Of a stretch of 64,000 nucleotides of DNA, positions 47,565 to 59,241 are shown one piece after another. The stretch spans positions 43,730,420 to 43,794,419 of the forward strand of contig CM073321.1 in assembly GCA_037043015.1 (NCBI GenBank), in the 5' to 3' direction. Below the pieces are notes generated by a model. It was not told the DNA's origin. It did no database searches and saw only the letters and a program-made list of their open reading frames with translations. The position numbers were made by a program, and so were the translations under genes. Source of the DNA: Bryum argenteum. Taxonomy: Eukaryota > Streptophyta > Bryopsida > Bryales > Bryaceae. Position 1 is the stretch's first letter, and each line of letters opens with the position of its first letter.

Positions 47565-48160
47565 TATGTGCTTTGTTTTTTGACAGGTGCTCGACTTGGT
47601 AGCGCCATGTATTCGTGTTGCCATAATATACTCTTTATTTATATGTTTTTGAAGTCGGTATTGAATTATTACTTATCGTGATTATCGCTGATATCTAAAC
47701 ATACACTAATTGGTTCACGAAAGAAAATACTCAACAATGGAAATGATGACGTCAGCCCTAATTCTAAATTTCTAATGGAAAAACAATACTCCAAATTAAA
47801 TGTCGCTGAATAGAATATAATCCTAATCCCGCAATTCAAATAAAAGTGTGTAAAAAATAAAAAACTATATCGAGAGACAATGGTGACCTCCAATTTCATA
47901 TGATTTTGGAACGATGACGTCAGCCCTAATTCCTACACGACAAGAAAATACGGGGCCAAATTTCGCTCCTTAATGATCTGTAAAATGGAGCGATAATCAC
48001 ATTCACATGGAAATAGGAACTAAATCCACGGATTTGGGGTACTCAATTGGACAAAAGTAATCTTTACAAATTTTAAAAACGCTTAAATCAATGGTCATAG
48101 GGTCCCTATCTTTCACAGAATTTTTTAAAAATGTTCTAGTCCACCGATGCCATCTTGGAC

Positions 48161-48891
48161 CTCACCGCTCACCGCTCACACCTCTACATTCCCCATAGGA
48201 CATCCGGCATATCCTTTCTCAGATTGACCAGAAATTAACGTATATGTAGGATAATCATTGATTGTCCATATTAGCATTCCACGCATTTTGAAATTCCGAT
48301 TTGGTCCAACTGGTTCAGACATGTCTACAGCATCAACCCCCATCCACAGTTTCTTCAATTCATGTACTAGAGGCTGTAAATATACATCAATCGTCGCCTC
48401 AGATGGAGAACTCGGCCCCGGTATAATCATAGATAAACAAATGAAGAAACGTTTTGTAAGTAGGTACGGCGTAAGATTGTATAACACTATCATGACGGGC
48501 CAAATGGAATGCCTGGAAGACTGTAGACTATGTGGGTTTACTCCATCTAGCGCAAGGCCCATTCTAATATTTCTGTCCTGCTTGCTAAAGCTAGGGAATC
48601 CTTCTTCAATGAATTGCCATTGTTCACTATCAACCACTGATTTCATTTTCCCGTCATGTGAATGATTTTCTTCGTGCCATCTCATATGTTTCGCTAGTTC
48701 CGGAGAACGGAACATCCTTCTCAATCTTTTTATGATTGAAGAAAATTGCAAAACTTTAACGGAAACATTACTTGACCCTGGGATATACCTACATTTATGG
48801 CATTCAGGACATGCATCTAGGTTGGCATTTTCTTTTCCAGTACAAGGTTTTCCTAGAAGAAACCACCGGTGTGAGCGTTGAGCGGTGAGCG
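48161..48891. repeat. Inverted CTCACCGCTCACCGCTCACACC pair around tnp2 fragment
   Basis: The left copy at 48161-48182 and its reverse complement at 48869-48891 (one mismatch) bracket about 690 bp of tnp2 sequence. Related GCTCACGGCTCATGGCTCACCGCTCACACC sequence lies at 15473-15511 beside the SWIM fragment. Confidence 0.85.
48183..48868 (-). pseudogene. CACTA transposase (tnp2/Transposase_21) fragment
   Basis: Minus strand encodes MRWHEENHSHDGKM, FSKQDRNIRMGLALDGVNPH, SIWPVMIVLYNLTPYL, IIPGPSSPSEATIDVYLQPL and MLIWTINDYPTYTLISGQS, all conserved landmarks of the plant CACTA tnp2 transposase. Only about 230 aa of the central domain remain, with both ends missing. It is exactly enclosed by the inverted CTCACCGCTCA repeats, as if carried as cargo. 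It could not be functional alone. Confidence 0.88.
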
Positions 48892-49819
48892 GTAAAGTTT
48901 GAGCGGTAAGAAAAAAAAAATTGAAGTTAATGGCCCTATTACCATGGAATGGGTGGTTCTGAAATTTTGAAATGGTCATTTTTAGGCATAAAAGCACCCA
49001 AAACCGTGGACATAGGTCATACAATATTTCATAAATTATCCACACATGCAAGTTTAAATAAACGTTAATTAAATTATGGGCCGGCATCATCATGTGTAAC
49101 CAATACAATTCAAATCATATCCAAAATATAAACTGAAATTAGGGGTGACCCATTTAGGTAATCAATAAGTATAATTTATCGATATTAAGATTTAGAGACT
49201 ATTTAGGGCTGACGTCATCAATTTCCTATTACACTTGTCAGAATTATATGTAAATGCTTCGGTTTATATAATCTGAAATTTACAACTACAGGTCGTCTTT
49301 CCGTTTCTCCTTGTAAGGTGTAGAGGAAGACATTCGCGTGGCGTTGTAGTGGTCCGAGTTCGATTCTCCTTGGCCTTGTTTGAGCGTTGCACTGCGTCTT
49401 GAAGCCGCTATCCTGAGCTATACAAATACTGGATTGTAGCCCCTACCAACATTGGCAAGATTCAATCACTCCAAAGGAAATAAAAAAAGACCTTCTCAAA
49501 CTTTTAGTCTGCATTGAATTTTACACTTAAACATTTACATACACCGATGCATTGAAATTGGAGTTGAAGAAGATACATCAAAATTAGGGCTGAAGTCACT
49601 ATTAAAGGCAAGCATGGCTATAGATTACATTGTATTGAGATACTTAGAGTAATACTTGAAGCACTTAGTGTAGGTTAAGCTATAAAAGCTAATCACAATA
49701 AATAAATATATAAAACCATATATATTGAAAAACACAAATACATAGTATAGCTGTAATAGATGAAGGTAAACGAATACTCTAGTACCATGTCCAGTACCTA
49801 TCAGAAAACAAATCTCACC

Positions 49820-52800
49820 CTAGGCAGAAGGTGTAGAACCATTAAAGTGCTGATAACACTCATCAGCCTCAAAGTCTATAAACTTAAGCACACCATTGGT
49901 ATAACTCGACGTGGAGTGTCAGACAAAATGGGAGATGGAGCTTGAACAAACTCTTGAGCAAGACGCTCAGCGTACGATGGTAGGGTGAATTTTAATGGAG
50001 GGCTCTTGTAGAGATGAGCGTTGCGAGTCAATCGCTCTTTCAGACCTGCGATCCTAAAAGTACAAAGAAAGTCAGTCCTACCGATTTGTAAGTGTGTAAT
50101 TTAAAATTGAGAAAGAGAATAGAAGATGTAATTACGCACCAATGAACTTCTGTGGCTTCTTTACGACCGGTTCATCAGAATCATAATCAGCGGGAGGCGC
50201 TGATTCTCCACTTTCCTCATCACCGGGAGGACCATTCTTGTAATCCGCTAGTACACCATCGAAAATTTCATCGTCAGGTTCAATTGCGATGAGGTGTCGG
50301 TTCGAGCGCGCGCAAGCAATCACAGATGCATCTAAAAAAATCAGAAGCCCACGTTAGACATGAAAAATGTATAAACGAATTCTATTGTAGAGTTGACGGT
50401 AACATTACCTGTACTTGCGCTCCAGTCGAAGACTATACCCCCGTCGTCCGTGAGACAATCGATGAAACATTGAATGAAGGAGGGGTCCTTCTCTCGTGAG
50501 CCTCGCCACGGCGTACCGTCCGGACGATATCGCAAGGTTTCTTTCTCTGCAAAGTTACAGAGGTGGTCTTCCTCATCAGGTACGATTGCCACACCCCCGT
50601 ATGCGTGTGCGACTTGCCGAGTTTGGAACTTCGAAATATAATCTTTAGGAACATACACTTTGATATGGAAGCAGTGAGTCTGCAAAACACAAGTACAAAT
50701 ACGTTAATATAGAAGCATAGAAGTAAATATTAATGAATCGTGCAATTGGAAACTAGAATTTGTTCCGTACCTCTTTTGGTTTGGGTACGGTAGAAGCCAT
50801 AGGGAGGGGATTATATCCCCACCAGTCTCGAACAAGACAAAAACTATATGTATGCGACTCAGAATCGAGAGTACGCTCGATTTTACGACATTTGGGATGC
50901 ATCAGAAGAATGGCTCCAACGTCCGTCAAATGATACGCGGCAAACACGAAGAGGCTCTCAAAGTAGGTTTTCTCCCGCATGTTCCAGGATGGAATTTCTG
51001 TTGGAGACACACCCGGTACAGGCAAGTTTTCGGGAGCATCTGCAAAAATGAGATCAATTTTTGGATGCTTGGGTTCATACTCCATCGCCGAACATGGGTG
51101 CTTACGGTCTTTGCCAATCTGAGATACAAATCAGAATTTAGATAGTGGCAAATAGATTTACAAGTAAGATTTGTAAGTAGGGAGATTATAAATGACAAAT
51201 GTAAGAAATCATACCTTTTTGACGTGCTCGACGATATCGAGGATTTGCGAATCCCATTTTGCAGTCTTCGAGGACTGATGAACCAAATCTCCAATGTTGC
51301 CCTTCTCGAGATACATTGGCAGAGTGACTAAAATTTTTGACGACGAGCTGCTACCAATGTGATTGGGTTTCGGAAGAGGGCGTTTGGCAAATACTGGCTG
51401 GCTGAGGCGACACAAGGACTGCTGAGAGTTGTGGTCAACGGTGAATGATTGAGGAGGGGACCCAACATTCGTAAGTCCACCAGTAGAAAGTTGAGTTAGT
51501 CTTCCACTGCGTCGATTTGCATTGTTTGTCGCTCCCTCTGAAGCCTGAGTCAGATCAGCATCTTCTGGCCCTGCAATGTCCTCTGGGGAGGAGCAATATC
51601 TTCCAAGTCTTCGTCTACTTCAACAACAGGCTCTGCAACAACGTTGCGACGCTTCCGGTTTGCGCGAGGCTTGGGCACTGCAACTGGTGAAGAAGGAGAA
51701 GAGATTGGATCGGATGCGACTGGTATAATGGATAGGTCGTCATCGTCGTCGTCGTCAATCTCCATTGGTGCGGAGTCAGCAGGGTTTGAAGCCAGGTTTC
51801 AAAGAAGATGCTTCTCCTCTTTGTGCACGTAGTTGTCGTCGCACTCTAAGAACCATCCACCGGTCGTCAATTGCGAGTTTGTAAACCGCTCTTGTTGGGC
51901 TGAGGAGAAAAAACTGCGGGGATCATTCGTCACTGCAACGTCCTCGAACTCCATTGGAATGGAAAACGAAGGTAATGCTCCCTTGGCAATGAGTTCCTGT
52001 TTTAAATACCTACAACAAATTGAACAAATTAGATAGGGAAAATTGAGTACGTTGATCCACTTTCAATAATATTTAGTAAGAAATGAAATACATACCGGAA
52101 TAAAAGTCGCTTAATTGTAGCTTTGCCTCCAGTAATCTTGCGAAGATCCGAGCCTTTAATGAACTTCGAACTTGCAGTTGGAGCAAGATAGTTTCCGAAT
52201 GCCTTCTCCCATAAAAGCAAGCTCCACTTCTCGATATATGCAGATGGCTTTAGGACAACACTAGACCACTCAATATTGAGGTTCTCGTTGTCTACCAGAT
52301 TCTGCAATTCACTTTCAAGTGATTGCTCAAGCTGAAAATACAGGAGACATGTTAGTATTAAAAGTAACATATAATCTCAAATAATGTAATCACAGAACGA
52401 ATATGCAAGTTACCTGTGCCCAAAGAGAAGCACGATGTAGAAATGAAACCAAAGCTTTGTCTTCCATCGGGCGTTCCTCTTGGAATCGAAATGAACGTCG
52501 AACTTTGTTTGGTGAGTTCCACCACTGTAGCCACTTTGCCTTGAAATCAAAGTGAACATTGCTAGTGGCTACCATATGTAAGCGTTCAAGCGTCATGTCG
52601 GGTTTCATGTTTTGGCTGTAATGAGAATTAATCTACATATCGGAATCACAGTTTTGATTAGTGCAGTTGAACGTAAAGTCAGAAAAAGTGTCATAAATCG
52701 CGGTACCCAGGCAGCAATACCTCTCTCGCAAAGACTTTCCTGAGTTTGATATTGGCCACCGCGACCATTTTGTCAAAATTCTTGCCACGTATTACTTTGA

Positions 52801-54165
52801 TTTCAGCCTTGATGGCGTTATCCATGGCACTCTATACTCCCGGTCCAGTTTGTTTATCTTTTGGAACCGTGGCGTAGTACGTAGCTTCAGCATCGTCGGA
52901 TTTTTTCGCTAACCTCCTCTATAAAACAACAAGAACACAAATGAGAAGTTGTTACAGGTAAATTTGAAGAAAAGGAGTCGATAACATTTATAGCGAACGT
53001 ACCGCGTATAGAAATTTTACAAAAACGTCTATTGTCACAGGATACCACGTCTCTTTTTTTGCTTTGGCGTTCTTACAGATCCTGTAATCTTCGGGAGAAA
53101 TGAGGTCTTTGAAATCTTCGAGTTTCAATTTTCCAAACTTCCTCATGCGTTGCAGTTTCGCACACAAACTGTCTTCGACATGATCATGTTCAGTGGACCT
53201 ACAACATAGAACGAAAGATGAGAAAAATTGTATATGACACAATCATAAAAGAACATGATATTAATGAATGACGCATTTCCTTACCAGTTTATGTCGTTCA
53301 TAGCATCAAGGAGAAGATTGCTTTCTCCACGAGCATCGAGTACGATGCAGTCAACCGAAATGTACCACGAGGGATCAATCTTGTGGTATCTCTCGATATG
53401 GCGCATCCACGCTGTAACACGGTGGTTACCTTCGTAGACATAGAAATATTTGTCACAAAGGCTATGAAGATCTGGATCGGACCGCAGCGTACTCTCGAAC
53501 TCTTCATTGGCGGCTTTCCAAAGCGGGTTCGTCCAAAGTACATCTTGACTGTCAACGGTTCCTTCTCGGCCTTTTCTATCAAAGGGAGACACGTACATTA
53601 CCCGATCGCCTTTGCGGTAGCCTTTGTTGAACTCATTCTCCAGTTTACGGACGTCTTGTTCAGAGGTCGGCCGAACCTTCGGATAACAGACGAGGCGACA
53701 AAGTGGAATTAGCATACGAGACTTCTTAACAGGTTTGTAGCGTAACCTGTTGATGATTGCTATCGAATCACTCTTGTGGAGCATTCGCATCTCGTTAGCA
53801 CTCCATGCGGGGTCCTTGTTTTAAAGATGTGTGGGCATGTGAATCATTCCAACGTTGACACCTTCAGACAATGTAGATTCTTCATCATCCGAGAGGGATT
53901 GGTGTCCATCATGGTCTTGCGTTGGTAGGTGAATATCTGCAGCTTCAAGAGGATCGTCACTTGAAACTGCATTGCATTCGCCTTCCACAAGTTGGCGATC
54001 AGTTTCCGAAGGACTCTCTTGCAGAACTCCACTTCTGAAGTCATCAACATTTCTCACACTATCAAGTATGAGTTCATCTCCGACGGAAGGTACAGTTTGT
54101 GGAGGATTAAGATGAGGCGGGATCGCTTCTTCATCTGGAATGAGATGGTCTTGAGCTATGCTCAT
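49820..54165 (-). pseudogene. ParB-like / N4-N6 DNA methyltransferase-like fusion gene (long copy)
   Basis: Ten exons with GT-AG sites: 54165-53285, 53198-53003, 52918-52721, 52632-52414, 52331-52096, 52009-51215, 51118-50771, 50679-50409, 50331-50140 and 50045-49820; about 1190 codons. Exon 1 has an acidic leader, then a ParB/Srx-like domain: RPTSEQDVRKLENEF, and YEGNHRVTAWMRH (GNHR at 53430-53419). The middle 400 residues are unrecognised. The C-terminal domain follows beta-class methyltransferase order: DLIFADAPENL (DAPE 51040-51029), GAILLMHP, VFDWSAST, VIACARSNRHLIAIEPDDEIF. Defects: TAA 53821-53823, TAG 52832-52834, TGA 51799-51801, a frameshift near 51590, and a 1-base deletion near 49880. 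ParB-methyltransferase fusions are known from phages and bacteria. Either a pseudogene or an unusual multi-product locus. Confidence 0.72.
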
Positions 54166-54305
54166 CTGGAAATCCAAGAAATCAAATACAACACACCACA
54201 ATAAGCATAAGATAGTATAAAATGAATAATAATATATAAAAAGTAGTACATAACCTTATTGTAACTTAGTATATGCTAAACATATCATATAATGTTCCGA
54301 TAAAA

Positions 54306-54640
54306 CTAAGGAGATTGCATCTTCGCAGCAAGTCGCGGAGAACGTCTAGGTGCAAGTCTAGCAAATTCCTTTTCCTGGAGACGACGAGCTTTGGCCTCAT
54401 GCCTTTTTATTCGCATGTTAACAGCTCGTGCAACCCGATCAACGTCAACACTTAAAGTGTGACGGACAGGAGAGGCAGAAGGTGGCGTTTCCGGAACCGA
54501 AGACAATGCTACAACTAATCGACGGGACTCCACTATAGCCAACACATGGTCTCTCAAAGCGGAGAAGTCGCTATCCGCATCGGATTCCACTTCTGTTTGA
54601 ACTCCATGTAGCTTCAAAGGATCTTGCAAAAACACCACAA
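54306..54640 (-). other. Exon-like ORF upstream of the ParB-like gene
   Basis: An open frame of about 110 aa preceded by an acceptor-like TTTTTGCAAG. It contains SDADSDFSALRDHVLAIVES and a basic end (RRLQEKEFARLAPRRSPRLA) before a TAG. It could be the last exon of a separate basic protein or a 5' exon of the ParB-like gene cut off by a stop. Satellite DNA begins just upstream. Confidence 0.4.
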
Positions 54641-54879
54641 TCCCAACAATCAAATACCAAACAACGAAAACCTAACCCAAGGAAAAACTAAACTAAACTT
54701 AAGAATTCACGTTTCATCAACCATTTCAGAATGAACCATCTAATAAAATATTAGAACTCAAAACGCACTCAACAAGGACGTTTCCAGGCTCAACAAGGAG
54801 CTTAATCGGCGGGTAAAGGGCATATTCCAGCCTCATTGCCGAACCCACAAGCACGATTCGCACCCTCTGAATGAGATGT

Positions 54880-57650
54880 TGGTCCCCCCCACAAGCCCAA
54901 GAGCTCATCAATGACCCAACAGAGCAACCAACAAATAATAAAGAAAAAAATCGACAGTTGAGTCGGGCGAGAGTCACCAAAAAGCAAATACAATCGAACA
55001 CAATGTCCACAAGGCTGGGAACCGAGCTCAGCAAGCTGCTTCATAGCCCGGCCTCAGAGCGGGCTCGGTCTGGTTTCAAACACTACGAGCACGAGCTCTG
55101 TTTGCAAGAGAGCGTGGCAGCCACCCCCACAGCGAGCCCAAGAGCTCAACAATGTTTCAACAGAGCAACTACCAAGTGATTTGAGTAAAAAAAATAAGAA
55201 TTTGATCGCACAAGTGTCAGACTTGCGTCGACGCAAGTCTGACACTTGTCCGATCAATTCCAAATACCAAAACCACCATTCCACATTCAAGCATCCAAAA
55301 AAGCACATCCAATTGAACACGAAGTCAACAAGGCTGGGAACCGAGCTCAGCAACTGCTTCATAGCCCGGCTTGAGGGCGAGTTCGGTATGGTTTCCACCA
55401 ACACGAGGACGAGCTCAATGTGCACGAGCTCAGCAAGGTGCTTCATAGCCCGGCTTCAGAGCGGGTTCGGTCTGGTTTCAAACACCACGAGCACGAGCTC
55501 AGTCTGCAAAGAGCGTGGCAGCCCCACCCCCCCCCCCGCAAGCCTGTGAGCTCAACAATGTTTCAAAAGAGCAACTAGCAAGTGATTTGAGAAAAAAAAT
55601 GAGAAATTGATCGGACAAGTGTCAGACTTGCGTCGACACAAGTCTGACACTTGTCCGACCAATTCCAAATTCCAAAACCACCATACAACATTCAAGCATC
55701 CAAAAAAGCACATCCAATCGAACACAAAGTCAACATGGCTAGGATCCGAGCTCAGCACCGCGAGCCCGCGACCTCAACAATGTTTCAAAAGAGCAACTAG
55801 CAAGTGAATTGAGAAAAGAAATGAGAATTTGATCGGACAAGTGTCAGACTTGCGTCGACGCAGGTCTGACACTTGTCCGACCAATTCCAAATTCCAAAAC
55901 CGCCATACAACATTCAAGCATCCAAAAAAGCACATCCAATCGAACACGAAGGCTACAAGGCAGGGAATCGAGCTCAGCAACTGCTTCATAGCCCGGCTTC
56001 AGGGCGGGTTCGGTCTGGATTCAATCAACACGCGCACGAGCTCAGTCCGCACGAGCTCAGCAACTGCTTCATAGCCCAGCTTCAGGGCGGTTCGGTCTGG
56101 TTTCAAACACTTCGAGCACGAGCTCAGTCTGCAGAGAGCGTGGCAGCCCCTCCCCTCCCACCGCGAGCCCGCGAGCTCAATAATGTTTCAAAAGAGCAAC
56201 TAGCAAGTGAATTGAGAAAAAAAAATGAGAATTTGATCGGACAAGTGTCAGACTTGCGTCGACACAAGTCTGACACTTGTCCGACCAATTCCAAATTCCA
56301 AAACCACCATACAACATTCAAGCATCCAAAAAAGCACATCCAATCGGACACGAAGGCAACAAGGCTGGGAACCGAGCTCAGCAACTGCTTCATAGCCCGG
56401 CTTGAGGGCGAGTTCGGTATGGTTTCCACCAACACGAGGACGAGCTCAATGTGCACGAGCTCAGCAAGGTGCTTCATAGCCCGGCATGAGAGCGGGTTCG
56501 GTCTGGTTTCAAACACCACGAGCACGAGCTCAGTCTGCAGAAAGCGTGGCAGCCCCCCCTCCCCACCGGGAGCCCGCGAGCTCAACAATATTTAAAAAAG
56601 AGCAACTAGCAAGTGATTTGAGAAAAAAAATTGAGAAATTGATCGGAGAAGTGTCAGACTTGCGTCGACGCAAGTCTGACACTTGTCCGACCAATTCCAA
56701 ATTCCAAAACCACCATTGCACATTCAAGCATCCAAAAAAGCACATCCAATTGCACACGAAGGCCACAAGGCCGGGAACCGAGCTTAGCAACTGCTTCATA
56801 GCCCGGCTTCAGGGCGAGTTCGGTATGGTTTCCACCAACACGAGGACAAGCTCAATCTGCACGAGCTCAGCAAGGTGCTTCATAGCCCGGCTTCAGAGCG
56901 GGTTCGGTCTGGTTTCAAACACCACGAGCACGAGCTCAGTCTGCAGAGAGCGTGGCAGCCCCCCCCCTCCCACCGCGAGCCCGCGAGCTCAACAATATTT
57001 CAACAGATCAACTAGCAAGTGATTTGAGAAAAAAAAATAAGAATTTGATCGCACAAGTGTCAGACTTGCGTCGACGCAAGTCTGACACTTGTCTGACCAA
57101 TACCAAATTCCAAAACCACCATTGCACATTCAGGCATCCAAAAAAGCACATCCAATCGGACACAAAGGCAACAAGGCTGGGAACCGAGCTCAGCAACTGC
57201 TTCATAGCCCGGCTTCAGGGCGAGTTCGGTATGGTTTCCACCAACACGAGGACGAGCTCAATCTGCATAAGCTCAGCAAGCTGCTTCATAGCCCGGCTTC
57301 AGAGCGGGTTTGGTCTGATTTCAAACACCACGAGCACGAGCTCAGTCTGCAGAGAGCGTGGCAGCCCCTCCCCCACCGCGAGCCCGCGAGCTCAACAATG
57401 TTTCAACAGATCAACTAGCAAGTGATTTGAGAAAAAAAATGAGAATTTGATCAGACAAGTGTCAGACTTGCGTCGACGCAAGTCTGACACTTGTCTGACC
57501 AATACCAAATTCCAAAACCACCATTGCACATTCAAGCATCCAAAAAAGCACATCCAATCGGACACGAAGACAACAAGGCTGGGAACCGAGCTCAGCAACT
57601 GCTTCATAGCCCGGATTCATAGGCTGTTTCGGCTTGTTTCAGACACCAAG
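54880..57650. repeat. 405-bp satellite array with a 40-bp palindrome in each unit
   Basis: Seven palindromes start at 55210, 55615, 55837, 56241, 56647, 57053 and 57455: spacings 405, 222, 404, 406, 406 and 402 bp, so one unit carries a deletion of about 180 bp. The palindrome half is ACAAGTGTCAGACTTGCGTC followed by its exact reverse complement, perfect in four copies and with one change in the others. Each full unit also contains two diverged copies of CTTCATAGCCCGGCTTCAG-type sequence, an A-run of 7-9 bases, and a C-run of variable length. A diverged partial unit lies at 54880-55020. Open frames of up to 240 codons cross the units because 405 is divisible by three. Confidence 0.95.
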
Positions 57651-58055
57651 AGCACGAGCTCAGTCTGCACGGGAGCCTGGCCAATCCCACGCGAGCCCGC
57701 GAGGTTACCGACGATTCAACAGAGGAGACAGAGCCCTCGTGCTCAGCGAGGATTCAACCGAGCGGACAGCTTCCTCGAGCTATGCGACAACTCTGGTCAA
57801 GGAGCTAAACCCGCTTTCTCATCACGCTTCTGAAGAAGGGTCTAAGAACAAACAGGGACACGGCGGGAAGATCGATTGCAGAAAAAGTGATACCATTTTA
57901 CGGAGGACACCTACTTTCAAAGCCTCGGCATCTGCGACACATTGACAGTGTTTGCAGGAAGCTGCCACTTCTCTAGAAGTCTCTCTACGAATTAGGGTTT
58001 TCATATATCATTCAATCTTAGGTATCAGTAAGATTTGTGGAATATATACCTTGAA

Positions 58056-58243
58056 ACCTCTGGAGTACAACGCCTCCAATCCGCTCTAGTCTTGATTGCT
58101 TCTCCAGGAGCATATTGATGCGACCTGTAAAATTCGGCGAAGAGACTAGACTCTGAAGTATTCGAACTCACATTTTCCAAGGCTTCTTCCACGTGCACTC
58201 CAGCTCCTCCCGTTGCCACCTCTATCTCGACCGAATTCGCCAT
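58056..58243 (-). CDS. Hypothetical first exon (MANSVEIEVATGGAGVHVEE)
   Basis: Minus-strand ATG at 58243 with a normal-looking N-terminal sequence and a possible GTATAT donor after TTTCAAG near 58056. The downstream exon is uncertain (perhaps from about 57972). No family is recognised and it lies between satellite and minisatellite DNA, so it may be a fragment. Confidence 0.3.
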
Positions 58244-58589
58244 TCTCTCTTCTTCCTAGAATTTTTTGACAACACTCAAACGCCTCATCAAAATGCAACC
58301 TCTCATGGTATGTAAACTGAGGATCCCATTTTGTCAGAAAACTCTCATCACTGATTCTATTTTTAGTGTAATGCCGCCGAGCGCTTCGGCGATCCCTCCC
58401 TGCATCGGCGTATCTAAATGGAACATGACGACAAGACGCGACGAGAGGCAGAGCTGGGTCCAGCGATTCCTGCCGCACCGGTGTGCCGGCGACATTGGGA
58501 TTTCGTCGGAGGAGGAGCTGGCGAACTTCCGGAAGGGAGCGGGCTTCGGCTACAAGCGCCGACGAGCGGGCTTCGGGGACTCAAGTCAA

Positions 58590-58885
58590 TGCGTGGGCTT
58601 GGGTCCTGTTACTAGCGAGCGGGATTGGGTACTGCTACCGGCAGCGCGGGCTTCGGCTCCCGGCTGGGCGGGCTTAGGGTAGAGATACCGGCGGGGGGGT
58701 TCGGGTACTGCCACAGGCAGCATGGGCTCCTACGGGCTGGGCGGGCTTGGGTACTGCCACTGGCAGCGCGGGCTTTGGGTACTGCCACCGGAGGGCGGGC
58801 TTCGGGTACTGCTACCGACAGGCGGGCTTCGGATACTGCTGCACTGGCAGGGCGGGCTTCGGGTACTACCGTAACCTTATACACC
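58590..58885 (+). repeat. GC-rich ~27-bp minisatellite
   Basis: About ten imperfect units of GGCGGGCTTCGGGTACTGCYACCGGCAG. The frames are open on both strands for compositional reasons only. Confidence 0.85.
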
Positions 58886-59241
58886 CTCATGGGCATGCCG
58901 GCCCCATGGGCGTGCTTGGCCCATAGGCGTGCAGTCCCCCTTATACTAGCCCCATTTGCAATTGAATTATTTTTATTCCCTATGTATAAAATACTGTACA
59001 CTGTATAACATATATACTTTATTACATAAAAAAATTTATACATTAACTTCAATATCATTGTCATTAGTCACATATTCTGAAGGTACGAACTTCGGAGCCA
59101 AAATTTCCGAATTGGATCCGGCAAGTAGGAGTTTACGACCGGAAACATGAGACACTATTTTCACTATAAAATCACAATAAAAGATATTCTGAATCTTGGC
59201 TCCGTATATGTCATGCAATTATATCATGTCAAATGTCCAAA

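Larger units (their letters stand above)
47690..49650. other. Spacer of the inverted methyltransferase-like duplication
   Basis: Lies between the convergent gene copies. GATGACGTCAGCCCTAAT words occur in both halves in opposite orientation (about 47743 and 47932 against 49207), so the inverted repeat partly continues into the spacer. A tnp2 fragment occupies the centre. A GAGTTCGATTCTCC word at 49355 resembles a tRNA B box but no tRNA folds. Confidence 0.6.

Noticed and set aside
49320-49380. Possible tRNA or SINE (GAGTTCGATTCTCC with TGGCGTTGTAGTGG nearby)
   Set aside because: The A-box-like and B-box-like words lie too close together and the T-arm stem has mismatches, so no cloverleaf forms.
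55873-57425. ORFs of 157-240 codons in the satellite
   Set aside because: They arise because the 405-bp period is divisible by three; frames are broken at variable A-runs and C-runs and the encoded sequence has no recognisable domain.
58266-59008. GC-rich ORFs of 127-150 codons around the minisatellite
   Set aside because: Translations are repeats of the ~27-bp unit on both strands; no conserved protein start.
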